Below are positions 35,727 to 43,347 of a DNA stretch of 64,000 bases, piece by piece (position 1 is the stretch's first letter; each line of letters starts with the position of its first letter). Source of the DNA: UBA4742 sp963734965 (lineage in GTDB: Bacteria > Actinomycetota > Acidimicrobiia > Acidimicrobiales > Acidimicrobilacustridaceae). The stretch covers positions 1,736,001 through 1,800,000 of the forward strand of contig CAVTJK010000003.1 of NCBI GenBank assembly GCA_963734965.1, in the 5' to 3' direction. Both the position numbers and the translations under genes were made by a program. The notes below the pieces were generated by a model, which did not search any database, was not told the origin of the DNA, and saw nothing but the letters and a program-made list of their open reading frames with translations.

Positions 35727-36047
35727 TCAGGAGCCGGGCGGGCGGTACGCGACCGAGTGGCCTATGGCCTTGTCCGCTTGCTCGACAGTCAGCAACTTGA
35801 CTGTCTCGAGTTTGACCGCGCCGGCGGCGCCGATCGTGAACGCCACCGCAGCTGCCGTTTCGTCGTCGGGCAGGTCACAGATGGCAAAGACGTCGATGTC
35901 GCCGAAAGCAAAGTGGAAGGATTCCAGGCTGCCGCCAACGCTGCTGCACATCTCGGCGATCGCCGCAACGCGACTCGCTGCGCCCGCCTGCTTCAGACCG
36001 GTGAGTCCCTCGCTTGTATAGCTCGCCTGGAACAAGAACTTAGACAT
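35727..36047 (-). CDS. GYD-domain protein
   Basis: A 106-residue ferredoxin-like-fold protein of the GYD family. KFLFQASYTSEGLTGLKQAG is the characteristic N-terminal strand and helix, FHFAFGDIDVFAICDLPDD the middle strand, and VKLETVKLLTVEQADKA the last. GYD proteins are small, soluble and of unknown function, sometimes next to oxidoreductases. A GGAGG sequence precedes the ATG. It is read towards element 3 and away from element 4. Confidence 0.85.
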   Translation of the reverse strand: MSKFLFQASYTSEGLTGLKQAGAASRVAAIAEMCSSVGGSLESFHFAFGDIDVFAICDLPDDETAAAVAFTIGAAGAVKLETVKLLTVEQADKAIGHSVAYRPPGS

Positions 36048-36109
36048 GATGACCTCCTAGAGGCTCGCGGCGTCCTCAACACGAAGCCTGACACGAAAGC
36101 CACCCGATT

Positions 36110-36154
36110 GCGCCTAACGGCACTCCGGCGTGCCCTAACGCCGGTCAGGGCGCG
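36110..36154 (+). repeat. attC-like element 4
   Basis: GCGCCTAAC, then hairpin GGCAC-TCCGGC-GTGCC, then CTAACGCCGGTCAGGGCGCG. Left and right ends are inverted (GCGCCTAAC against GTCAGGGCGC), giving a 45-base foldable element. Confidence 0.6.
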
Positions 36155-36229
36155 TCTGCGTCCGTTGGGGCCATCGACAGGGTGCGGCGTTGGCCTCGGC
36201 CGCCACGCATACCGTTCGTTGCGGCGTAC

Positions 36230-36235
36230 TAGGGT
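36230..36235 (+). promoter_or_regulatory. Candidate -10 box for the nitroreductase gene
   Basis: TAGGGT lies 21 bases before the ATG at 36257, with GAGGAGG as ribosome-binding site between, so this message has a short leader. The promoter is inside the module bounded by elements 4 and 5. Confidence 0.35.
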
Positions 36236-36256
36236 CGCCAGCGAGGAGGTATCGGC

Positions 36257-36733
36257 ATGAGCCATGCGCCAACGCGGCCGCCGAAACACCCGCCGCCGTG
36301 GTTCGTGCACACGGCTTGGCACGTTCATCGCGCGTTGTACCGGCTGAGCGGCGGCCGATTCCTGTGGACCACGTCGAACAAACGCGGCTGGGGTTCGTTG
36401 CGCCTCACGACCGTCGGACGGAAGTCCGGGCAAGAGCGGAGCGTGATCGTCGGTTACCTCGAAGACGGCGCCAACCTGGTCGCGCTCGCGATGAACGGCT
36501 GGGACGAGGGCTGCCCCGCGTGGTGGCTCAACCTCGAGGCGCATCCGGATGCCGTCATTCGACTGGCCGACAAGCAGGCGCGCCCTGTGCACGCACGCCT
36601 TTCGACGGGGGAAGAGCGTGATCGGCTGTGGCAGCGCTGGGCGGCGGTCGATCCCAGGATCGACGCGTTTGCGGGCCGGCGATCGACCAAGACTCCGGTC
36701 ATCGTCCTCGAACCGCGCAAGCAGACCGCCTGA
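36257..36733 (+). CDS. Deazaflavin (F420)-dependent nitroreductase-family protein
   Basis: A 158-residue split-barrel protein of the DDN type. LRLTTVGRKSGQERSVIV is the characteristic cofactor-binding segment with GRKSGxxR, then NLVALAMNGWDEGCPAWWLNL with the conserved PAWxLNL, then the dimer strand VHARLSTGEERDRLW. Relatives use coenzyme F420 to reduce nitro compounds or quinones. Ribosome-binding site GAGGAGG is strong. It stops about 35 bases before element 5, in the same orientation as the repeat elements. Confidence 0.88.
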   Translation: MSHAPTRPPKHPPPWFVHTAWHVHRALYRLSGGRFLWTTSNKRGWGSLRLTTVGRKSGQERSVIVGYLEDGANLVALAMNGWDEGCPAWWLNLEAHPDAVIRLADKQARPVHARLSTGEERDRLWQRWAAVDPRIDAFAGRRSTKTPVIVLEPRKQTA

Positions 36734-36766
36734 CGCGCGGCGGTATCCCAGAAGACCGGATCAGGG

Positions 36767-36814
36767 TCGCGCCCTAACGGCACTTCGGTGTGCGCTGATC
36801 GCGGGTTAGGTGCG
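36767..36814 (+). repeat. attC-like element 5, best-conserved ends
   Basis: CGCGCCCTAAC at the left pairs with GTTAGGTGCG at the right. Between them are GGCAC-TTCGGT-GTGC and GCTGATCGCGG. The ends match the integron cores RYYYAAC and GTTRRRY exactly (CCCTAAC and GTTAGGT). Confidence 0.65.
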
Positions 36815-37003
36815 AAGCGCTTGGCGGCGACCAGCGGGCCCAGATTTCGATGTCGAGCCTGCAGCTCTTCCAGGACTCGGCGCCACTCGTCGTACCGGCG
36901 CGAGGCGGCGCCGTGCGCGTCTCGGAGGGACACCCCGTCGTCGAGGGCGCGATGATGACACGTGGCGCCCACACCCGGGCTGGACTTCATGTGGCCGAGG
37001 AGG

Positions 37004-39247
37004 TCAGGTGAAGTACCCGAACACGTCGACGATCACATCGACGTCGCCGAACGCGTTGAAGATGTCGATCGTGCCGTCGTATTGCGCGCACCCGGTGAGG
37101 GTGGACACTGGGACCATCACAAGGTTGGGGACGGTCTGACCGGCCACGAAGTTCAGGTTCGAGGCCAGTGGGACCGAGCAGGCGTCGTCGGGAAAGACCG
37201 TCACATAACTGGGCGCGTCTGGATTGGTGACCGTCACGTTCAGTACTACGGACCTGGCACCGCCATGGGGGACGCCGCCGAATCCGATGATCTGGAGCTG
37301 TCCCACTGAGTCGGGCCCCAAGCCCTCATCGAGCTCGCGGGTGTCGAGGAGTCTTTGTGGTGTGAGGGGGATAAGGCGCCCGGCCTCGCTGGACGTGTCC
37401 TGGTCGTAGTAGCCGACCACGTCGGCGAGGAGATGTGTTGTGCCGAAGAGGTTGTAGAAGTCGATGGTTCCACTGGCCGGCACCCGGGCGATCACGAGGT
37501 TGGGGACCGTTTGGCCGGCGACGAAGTTCAGGTTCGACACCCATGGTCGGGAGACGTCATCGGGGTAGACGGTGACGAAGCTCGCGAGGGTCGGATCAGT
37601 GACGGTGACGTTCATGACCACGCCCGTCACGCCCGACGCCGGGACACCACCGCGGCCGGTCACCTTGAACCGCATCGTCGAGTCCCGACCCAACGGCGAC
37701 ACGGGAACGCCACCGGTGCCATCCCGCGTATCGAACAACCGCGACGGTGGGAGGCCGTGGAACCGACTGCCCAACGGCCCGCTGGCATTGGCGTAGAAGC
37801 CGACCACATCGAAGACCACGTCGGTGTCCCCCGCCAGGTTCAACACGCTCACCTGACCTCCCGAGCCGACCTCGACCGTCACCGCGTTGGGCACGGTCTG
37901 ACCGGCCACGAAGTTCAGGTTGGAGATCTCGGGTCGCGCCACCCCGGTCGGCCAAATAGTCAAGAAGCTCGACTCGGTGGGATCGGTGGCCGTGGCGTTG
38001 AGGACCACCGCCGACACGCCACTGGCGGGCACCCCGCCGTGGCCGGTGATCTGTACGTCGATCGAGCCACCCGGCCCCAACGGGCCGCGGTGCCCACCGG
38101 TCCCGTCACGGGTGTCGAGGATCCGCGCCGGGGTCAGGGGCGTGTAGTCGCCAGTCGGATCAGGTGGAGGGGGCGGCGGCGGGGTCGGATCGAGGCGACC
38201 GATCGAGTCGTTGCTCGGCAACTGGTTGTTGCCGAAGTTGGTGAACCAGAGCTTGGCGTCGGGACCCTGGGTGATCTCCTGCGGCCCGTCGATGCCAGCG
38301 GCGGTGAAGTTCGTGATGACCCCCGCCGGGGTGATCTGGCCGATCGAGTTGTTTCCCTCGTTGGTGAACCAGACGTTCCCGTCGGGGCTCGCCGTGATCC
38401 CCTGGGGTCGGAAGATGCCCGGGAGGGTGCCGGGGCCGGCGAAGTTCGAAACCACGCCCTCGGGGGTGATTCGCCCGATCGTGCCCAAGCCACCTCCGCC
38501 CCCGCCGTTCGTGAACCACAGGTTGCCGTCCGGACCGGTCGTGATCCCCTCGGGCGAGACGATGCCCGTGCCGGTGTGGTTCGTCACCACGCCGGCCGGG
38601 GTGATCCGCCCGATCGAGCCCCCGGTGAAGTTGGTGAACCACAGATCGCCGTCGGGGCCGGGGGTGATCCCCTGCGGGCCGTCGATGGCGCCCGTGTAGT
38701 TGCTCACCACTCCGGCGACGGTGATCCGCCCGATCGAGTTGTTGTCGAAGTTGGTGAACCACAGGTTCCCGTCGGGACCCAAGGTGATGCCCTCGGGGTG
38801 CGCGATGCCGGTTCCGGTGAAGTGCGTCACCACGCCGGCGGGGGTGATCCGCCCGATCGAGTTGCCCAGGCAGTTGGTGAACCACAGGTTCCCGTCCGGA
38901 CCCGCAGCGATCTGGAAGGGGGCGTCGATGCTGGGATCGGTGTAGTTGCTCACCACCCCCGATGGGGTGATGCGGCCGATCGAGCTGTTGTCGACGTTGG
39001 CGTTGGTGAACCAAAGGTTCCCGTCGGGGCCGGACGCAATCCCCTCGGGCGTATCGATGCTGGGGTCGGGGAAGTCGACGACGTCACGGGTGGGCGTCGA
39101 TGCGCCCGCCACCCCCGATCCGACCCCCGTACGCACCCCGGCCACCAGCGTCACCATCATCAACAACGTCACTGCCACCCGCGCCGACCGGTGCCCTGTC
39201 CGACCCCTTTGACGTCCCACGACCTCTGCCCTCCCGCACGGACACAT
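37004..39247 (-). CDS. Exported beta-propeller protein with three C-terminal DTR repeats
   Basis: A 747-residue secreted protein. After a signal peptide (VAVTLLMMVTLVAGV) come seven repeats of about 40 residues, each with GPDGNLWFTN and SIGRITPxGVV, making a seven-bladed propeller of the virginiamycin-B-lyase/NHL type. A polyproline linker (eight Pro) follows, then three repeats of about 125 residues starting LTPARILDTR, LPPSRLFDTR and LTPQRLLDTR, each with NLNFVAGQTVPN and ending DVVGFY or DVFGYF. Those DTR modules are widespread in actinobacterial surface proteins. Lyase catalytic residues cannot be verified, so an adhesive or structural role is equally possible. It fills most of the 3-kb interval between elements 5 and 6. 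Confidence 0.85.
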   Translation of the reverse strand: MCPCGRAEVVGRQRGRTGHRSARVAVTLLMMVTLVAGVRTGVGSGVAGASTPTRDVVDFPDPSIDTPEGIASGPDGNLWFTNANVDNSSIGRITPSGVVSNYTDPSIDAPFQIAAGPDGNLWFTNCLGNSIGRITPAGVVTHFTGTGIAHPEGITLGPDGNLWFTNFDNNSIGRITVAGVVSNYTGAIDGPQGITPGPDGDLWFTNFTGGSIGRITPAGVVTNHTGTGIVSPEGITTGPDGNLWFTNGGGGGGLGTIGRITPEGVVSNFAGPGTLPGIFRPQGITASPDGNVWFTNEGNNSIGQITPAGVITNFTAAGIDGPQEITQGPDAKLWFTNFGNNQLPSNDSIGRLDPTPPPPPPPDPTGDYTPLTPARILDTRDGTGGHRGPLGPGGSIDVQITGHGGVPASGVSAVVLNATATDPTESSFLTIWPTGVARPEISNLNFVAGQTVPNAVTVEVGSGGQVSVLNLAGDTDVVFDVVGFYANASGPLGSRFHGLPPSRLFDTRDGTGGVPVSPLGRDSTMRFKVTGRGGVPASGVTGVVMNVTVTDPTLASFVTVYPDDVSRPWVSNLNFVAGQTVPNLVIARVPASGTIDFYNLFGTTHLLADVVGYYDQDTSSEAGRLIPLTPQRLLDTRELDEGLGPDSVGQLQIIGFGGVPHGGARSVVLNVTVTNPDAPSYVTVFPDDACSVPLASNLNFVAGQTVPNLVMVPVSTLTGCAQYDGTIDIFNAFGDVDVIVDVFGYFT

Positions 39248-39444
39248 CACGGATGTCCGAGGTGGACATTATCTGCGACTTGGCGCCTGCTGGTCAGTCG
39301 ACCCTGCGACAGATGAGGTGTCGGGGTGCTGACACTCGCGCTCGAAGCGTCGTCCGAATGACGCCGCGCACCCCAATGGTCCCATGAGCGCGAGCGCCGA
39401 ACTGCACATCGGGGCGGCCCAGGAGACGGTCGAGGGACTCGTGG

Positions 39445-39696
39445 TCAGCCGGTCGCGACTGGGGCGGGGACTGGCCCGATCGCCCAGGACGCGTCGAGCA
39501 ACTCTCCAACGATCAGCGCCACGGCTCGCAGTCTGGCCTGGACCTCCGAGACATCCCGCAGGTCGCCTTGCGGGGCCTCGTCCATCTGCCAGAGGACACC
39601 CATCACGTTCTCGTGTCCGAGCCCGAGCCTTTCGTCGACATCGAGGGACCGACGGCGCAGTTCGCCTGTGGGGTCTATCTCCTCGACGGACGGCAC
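39445..39696 (-). CDS. Possible small soluble protein
   Basis: An 83-residue frame starting GTG: SVEEIDPTGELRRRSLDVDE, then VMGVLWQMDEAPQGDL and a helix VQARLRAVALIVGELLDAS. The composition is that of a normal soluble protein and it lies in an otherwise empty stretch, but there is no clear ribosome-binding site and frames are open on the opposite strand. No family recognised. Confidence 0.3.
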   Translation of the reverse strand: MPSVEEIDPTGELRRRSLDVDERLGLGHENVMGVLWQMDEAPQGDLRDVSEVQARLRAVALIVGELLDASWAIGPVPAPVATG

Positions 39697-39790
39697 CGTT
39701 CCAGTGTCGCAGGAGGACCATCCGGTGAACAGATCGACCTGCTCACCGAGAGACCAATGGGGCGACGCCGACTTGAGTCAGGCCCGGCAA

Positions 39791-39836
39791 GCACCCCGAA
39801 CGGCACATCGGCGCTCGAACTGGCCGCCGGTCTGCA
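39791..39836 (+). repeat. attC-like element 6
   Basis: GCACCCCGAAC, GGCACATCGGCGCTCG, then CTGGCCGCCGGTCTGC. The left core and hairpin arm are clear; the right core is weakened (CCGGTCT for CCGGTTA). Confidence 0.45.
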
Positions 39837-39841
39837 TTGTC

Positions 39842-40135
39842 TCAGCAGGCGTTGGCCTCGGTCACGAGATAGGTGCCATTGGCCAGGCGACTGACCGTGA
39901 CGGTGGAACGTCCACTCCTGAAGTGGCCCGACCCGCTGGGCTTCCACCCTGATCGTGGCAGCCCGCCAGGCGCCTGTCGGCTCTTGGCGAAGGTGATCAT
40001 GGCCTTAGTCGGCGAGGCCTGGCCGATGGCGTTGGCACCCAGGCTCATCACAGCACTCCGGCACGCTGCATTCGCGGTGCATCCGGTGCCCCCGAGCAGG
40101 CCGAGAAGGCCGACCACTGCCACTGAGCGCACCAT
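39842..40135 (-). CDS. Small exported protein or lipoprotein
   Basis: A 97-residue protein with a short signal sequence VVGLLGLLGGTGC, where LGGTGC could be a lipobox. The mature part is small and basic: SAVMSLGANAIGQA, a Ser/Gly-rich middle, and a C-terminal VTVSRLANGTYLVTEANAC. Function unknown. It occupies the 380-base module between elements 6 and 7, starting at the element-7 side. TAGCGT about 9 bases upstream of the ATG could be the -10 box, and the same TAGCGT motif occurs in front of the 50-residue gene at 47216. Confidence 0.6.
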   Translation of the reverse strand: MVRSVAVVGLLGLLGGTGCTANAACRSAVMSLGANAIGQASPTKAMITFAKSRQAPGGLPRSGWKPSGSGHFRSGRSTVTVSRLANGTYLVTEANAC

Positions 40136-40173
40136 GATCGTCCGACGCTAGCTCGGCGCAAAAAGTTCCGATC

Positions 40174-40221
40174 GAGCACAGAACGGCACTTCGGCGCGCC
40201 CCGATCGCCGGTTGGGTGCTC
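40174..40221 (+). repeat. attC-like element 7
   Basis: GAGCACAGAAC at the left is inverted against GTTGGGTGCTC at the right. The interior is GGCACTTCGGCGCGCC then CCGATCGCCG. A 48-base fold with complete ends. Confidence 0.62.
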
Positions 40222-40295
40222 GTTCCCCGGGCCGAGATGAGGCCACGCTGGGTAGCGATCGGCAGGGCGTGGTGTGACCGCCCTAGGGGTGGCGC

Positions 40296-40901
40296 TCAGC
40301 CGTGGACGACGCCGCCACCGCCACCGCCACCGCTGGCGTCAGGCGAAACATTGGCCGTTCCGCTCCAGGAGCCCGACGTGCCGTTGGCGCTGTAGTGCCA
40401 ACGCACGTGGACGCCCTTCAACAAAACGTCGGAGTTGACCGTCGTGGTGAAGGTGCCGCCTTGGGACAGGCTCATCTGTCCGCCACCGCAGAGGTCGGGC
40501 ATGGCCAGCTGCCCTTGGTACACAGCGGCGCTGTGTTGGTCTCCGCTGGGATACCAGTTGCTCGAGTTGCTCGGGTCCGCGTAGGTGGAGGTGGGGATCC
40601 CCACCACGAAGGAACCTCCTGGGTCTCCGGTCACGCAGGTGGCGGTGAACTCAACCTGGGGGTCTACGAAGGTGATGTTCGCGGTGGGATGGGTGCCTGG
40701 GATGGTGAAGTCGAACCCGACCAGCAGCGTTGTTCCCGGCGCGACCCGCAGGTTCCCTTCCATGGCCTGTGGTCCCATCGTCAGGCTGCTGGGCGCGTCG
40801 GCCGACGCGCTCGGGGCAACAAGCAGAATCAGACTCAGCCCGGCCAGGACCAGGGCGGCCGGCACGCGTACGCGCCGAGTGAACGGCTGGGACTTGTTCA
40901 T
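40296..40901 (-). CDS. Secreted protein of unknown function with poly-Gly tail
   Basis: A 201-residue protein: a signal peptide with basic N-terminus (KSQPFTRRVRVPAAL) ending in SASA, then an all-beta domain (TTLLVGFDFTIPGTHPTANI, VDPQVEFTATCVTGDPGGSF, GQMSLSQGGTFTTTVNSDVLL, VHVRWHYSANGTSGSW) and a glycine tail of seven residues ending VVHG. Two cysteines may form a disulfide. No family recognised. ATG at 40901 precedes the signal peptide. It lies between elements 7 and 8 and is the only gene there. Confidence 0.7.
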   Translation of the reverse strand: MNKSQPFTRRVRVPAALVLAGLSLILLVAPSASADAPSSLTMGPQAMEGNLRVAPGTTLLVGFDFTIPGTHPTANITFVDPQVEFTATCVTGDPGGSFVVGIPTSTYADPSNSSNWYPSGDQHSAAVYQGQLAMPDLCGGGQMSLSQGGTFTTTVNSDVLLKGVHVRWHYSANGTSGSWSGTANVSPDASGGGGGGGVVHG

Positions 40902-41015
40902 CTGAGTTCCCCTTCTGACGGCTGGGTGTCGCATCTGCTCCCTGGTATCGGCCGTGGGCCGTATGACCTATAGAAGCTTCCGCCACCGACAGCGCCGGAG
41001 GTGTGACCGCAAAGC

Positions 41016-41064
41016 CGCGCCCTAACGGCACCTCGGCGTGCCCCGAGCGCCTGTCATGCACCCA
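41016..41064 (+). repeat. attC-like element 8
   Basis: CGCGCCCTAAC, a perfect hairpin GGCAC-CTCGGC-GTGCC, then CCGAGCGCCTGTCATGCAC. Left core and hairpin are the best of the set; the right core is degenerate. Confidence 0.55.
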
Positions 41065-41220
41065 GCCGGGAGAAAGAGCTCTTCGTTCGTCCACAGCGGA
41101 GCACCCTCGCCGCCACCGAAGCCAGTTCACGGGCAGGTGTGGGGGGCTTCGTAGCGAACCGGCTAGATGTTGTGGCACACTCCCGGGCCTCTACGACTCA
41201 GGCGGCAGACGGAGGGGGAG

Positions 41221-41754
41221 ATGTCGAATAGAGCCAGCACCATCGTTCGGTACGAGATGCGCACGACGATCGACCGACCCATCCGCGACGTGTTCACGCG
41301 TTTGGCCGACCTGGATGGTTACAGGACGTGGATGCGCCGCACGGGCTTGTTTCGCCGGTCCGGGCAAACCTCCGACGGCCCTCTCGGCCTGGGAACGGCG
41401 TATTTCGACGCCACGAGGATGGGCACGTTCCGCGGGAAAGTCACCGAATTCGAGCCACCGACGCGGATCGGCTTTCGCGAGACCCTCCGCTGGTTCGGCT
41501 CTGACCTGATGGAGGCGCGACCGGAGTACATCCTCGAGGCGGACCGGGACCAGACGATTGTTGTTCACATTGCGGAGGGTGAGCTCTTCGGGATGATGCG
41601 GCTGATGAAACCGGTTGCGGCCCTGATGGCGAGAAGTGAGCGGGCCCGAACCATCGAGTCGCTGAGGCGTTCGCTGGAGTCAGACTACGACTCGCCTCCA
41701 GCGCCGTTCCTCCACGACCGCACCCACTTGCCAGGCACGGACCGGCTGACTTGA
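41221..41754 (+). CDS. SRPBCC-fold (polyketide cyclase/START-like) protein
   Basis: A 177-residue protein of the SRPBCC superfamily. RYEMRTTIDRPIRDVFTRLADLDGYRTWM is the standard first strand and helix pair (key residues IDRPxxxVF and the Trp), then VTEFEPPTRIGFRETL and YILEADRDQTIVVHIAEGEL, and a C-terminal helix ending ESLRRSLESDY. These proteins bind hydrophobic ligands or act as cyclases; here the ligand is unknown. A GGAGGGGG ribosome-binding site precedes the ATG. Same orientation as the repeat elements, between elements 8 and 9. Confidence 0.8.
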   Translation: MSNRASTIVRYEMRTTIDRPIRDVFTRLADLDGYRTWMRRTGLFRRSGQTSDGPLGLGTAYFDATRMGTFRGKVTEFEPPTRIGFRETLRWFGSDLMEARPEYILEADRDQTIVVHIAEGELFGMMRLMKPVAALMARSERARTIESLRRSLESDYDSPPAPFLHDRTHLPGTDRLT

Positions 41755-41793
41755 CCAACGCCCTCATCGCCGAACGGCCATGCCATCTGAGCA

Positions 41794-42051
41794 CTACCAG
41801 CCCGCGCCCGAACGGCACATCGGCGTGCGGCAGGCAGCGCGATCATGTTGTCCAGGCGAGCGACCATCGATGCGTCCGGGCGAGGACGACGGCCTCCCGT
41901 GGCGCTGAGATGAGCCACGACGGCAGCACCCAGCCCACGTCTTTGAAGCTGGCCTTTCGGGGGCCGTCGCCGGCGACTTCGGCCGGAGGTCGATCTGGTC
42001 TCCTTGGAGCAGCTCTTTCAGGGTGATCGACCGGGATCCGACTACCGGCAT
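41794..42051 (-). CDS. Doubtful 85-residue reading frame
   Basis: Begins MPVVGSRSITLKELLQGDQI, which looks like a real short protein start, then becomes Arg/Ser/Pro-rich and runs through element 9. It may be the head of a broken gene. No ribosome-binding site or family was found. Listed because the 330 bases between element 9 and the methyltransferase hold nothing else. Confidence 0.2.
   Translation of the reverse strand: MPVVGSRSITLKELLQGDQIDLRPKSPATAPERPASKTWAGCCRRGSSQRHGRPSSSPGRIDGRSPGQHDRAACRTPMCRSGAGW
41804..41832 (+). repeat. attC-like element 9, degenerate right end
   Basis: GCGCCCGAACGGCACATCGG then CGTGCGG. The left core and one hairpin arm match the family; the right core was not found. 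Confidence 0.4.
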
Positions 42052-42088
42052 AGGGACCGAGATCGTGTACCTGTGTCGCGGGAGGGGG

Positions 42089-42820
42089 TCACCAGATGCC
42101 CGGGACGACCCTCCAGCGCACGGCGGCCTGGTAGCTGGCGTACTCGGTCCCGGTGGCGAGGAAGCGCTCTTCGGCGCGGATCCGCCCGACGTTGCAACCG
42201 CAGACGAAGGCCATCACCAGCGCGTTCCGTGTCGAGAGGCTCTGTGAGAGGTATCCGAGTTGGAGGAGGACGTAGGACGCGTAGATGGGGTGACGGACGA
42301 TCGCGTAGGGTCCGTGCCGCCTCACGCCCCGATCGGCTGGCGCGAACCCGAACGAGCGGCCGAGGGCGACAAGCGCGGACGCGCATACGGCCAGGCCCGC
42401 CACCTGGAGACCGAATCCCACGACCACGCCCAAGTGTGGGTGCAGGCCGTCGGGCCTGAACATCACACCGCCGAACGTGCCGCCGAAGGCGAGCAGCCAG
42501 TCGCTCGCGCGCTGACTCACGCGGCGGGCGGGGCGTCGCACGAGGTAGGCGATCACGATCCACAGCTGCACGGCGAAGAACACCGCGCCGATCAACGAAC
42601 GGCTCTGCTGGTAGTAGCGGTATCCGGCCACGGCGAACCACGTGGCGCCGGCAGCACCGACGACGTTGGCCCACGTGCGGACCAGGCGCGCCAGCCGTGA
42701 CGGCTCGGGAGCTTCGAGGTAACGCCCGCCGTCGATCACCGGTTCCTGTGGCATCGCTGCGGAGCCAGGGACGTGCGGGCCGGCGAGATCGGCGTCGGGT
42801 CGCGGCGCGCCGTCGGTCAT
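42089..42820 (-). CDS. Isoprenylcysteine carboxyl methyltransferase-family membrane protein
   Basis: A 243-residue integral membrane protein with about five hydrophobic segments. The C-terminal region RRHGPYAIVRHPIYASYVLLQLGYL is the ICMT/PEMT signature (key residues GPY, RHP and YxG), and EERFLATGTEYASYQAAVRWRVVPGIW is the family ending with ExxL..EY..Y. Bacterial members methylate lipids or unidentified small molecules, or have unknown activity. Its start overlaps the upstream DoxX stop by four bases; it is the last gene of a four-gene unit. Confidence 0.85.
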   Translation of the reverse strand: MTDGAPRPDADLAGPHVPGSAAMPQEPVIDGGRYLEAPEPSRLARLVRTWANVVGAAGATWFAVAGYRYYQQSRSLIGAVFFAVQLWIVIAYLVRRPARRVSQRASDWLLAFGGTFGGVMFRPDGLHPHLGVVVGFGLQVAGLAVCASALVALGRSFGFAPADRGVRRHGPYAIVRHPIYASYVLLQLGYLSQSLSTRNALVMAFVCGCNVGRIRAEERFLATGTEYASYQAAVRWRVVPGIW

Positions 42821-43335
42821 CGTGATGGGGGGTCGGTGTCGGAGCCAGCCCGGAGGCGGCGTCCGATGATCGCGTCGAGACTTGGTCGGCCCGCGCCGAG
42901 CCCGACGATCACGAGGGCCATTGCGACGAGTGCGAGGTTGAGCTCGTAGCCAGGCGCCGTCGACGACGAGAGACCCTGGGACCAGGTCACGGTGACCATA
43001 GCGATGACCTGGTCACCGAAGAGGGCGAGGGCGGCGAGCCGCGACGCGAGACCGAGCGCGAGCGCGACGGCACCACCGAACTCGATCACGCCGGCAACGA
43101 CGGCGAACAGTCCGCCTGGGTGCAGGTGGGCCGTCGACGCCATGAACAGCGACGTCTCGTGGATGCCCGGACCGTCGAACGCACCGAAGAGCTTGCCCGC
43201 TCCGTAGTAGATGAAGATCCAGACGAGCACGATCGCGAACGGAAACCACGGCGATATCGGTGCCCAGGGCGGACGGTTCCGTGCTGAACATGGTCGCGAG
43301 CAGCGACCGGCCGCTGGCCGCTCGGCTCGTTCCAC
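42817..43335 (-). CDS. DoxX-family membrane protein
   Basis: A roughly 172-residue four-helix membrane protein of the DoxX/MauE superfamily: WFPFAIVLVWIFIYYGAGKLFGAFDG is helix 1 with the conserved G-KLFG turn, GLFAVVAGVIEFGGAVALALGL is helix 2 with the conserved GxxEFxGG, then two more helices. DoxX proteins are linked to quinone-dependent sulfur or redox reactions, but most are uncharacterised. The GTG at 43335 is the only upstream start in frame after the hydroxylase stop; an internal start nearer helix 1 is possible. Confidence 0.8.
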   Translation of the reverse strand: MERAERPAAGRCSRPCSARNRPPWAPISPWFPFAIVLVWIFIYYGAGKLFGAFDGPGIHETSLFMASTAHLHPGGLFAVVAGVIEFGGAVALALGLASRLAALALFGDQVIAMVTVTWSQGLSSSTAPGYELNLALVAMALVIVGLGAGRPSLDAIIGRRLRAGSDTDPPSR

Positions 43336-43347
43336 GTGTCGGCGCGA

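Noticed and set aside
35330..36154. Intrinsic terminators at the GGCAC/GTGCC hairpins
   Set aside because: No run of T follows them, and the conserved outer cores are not explained by termination.
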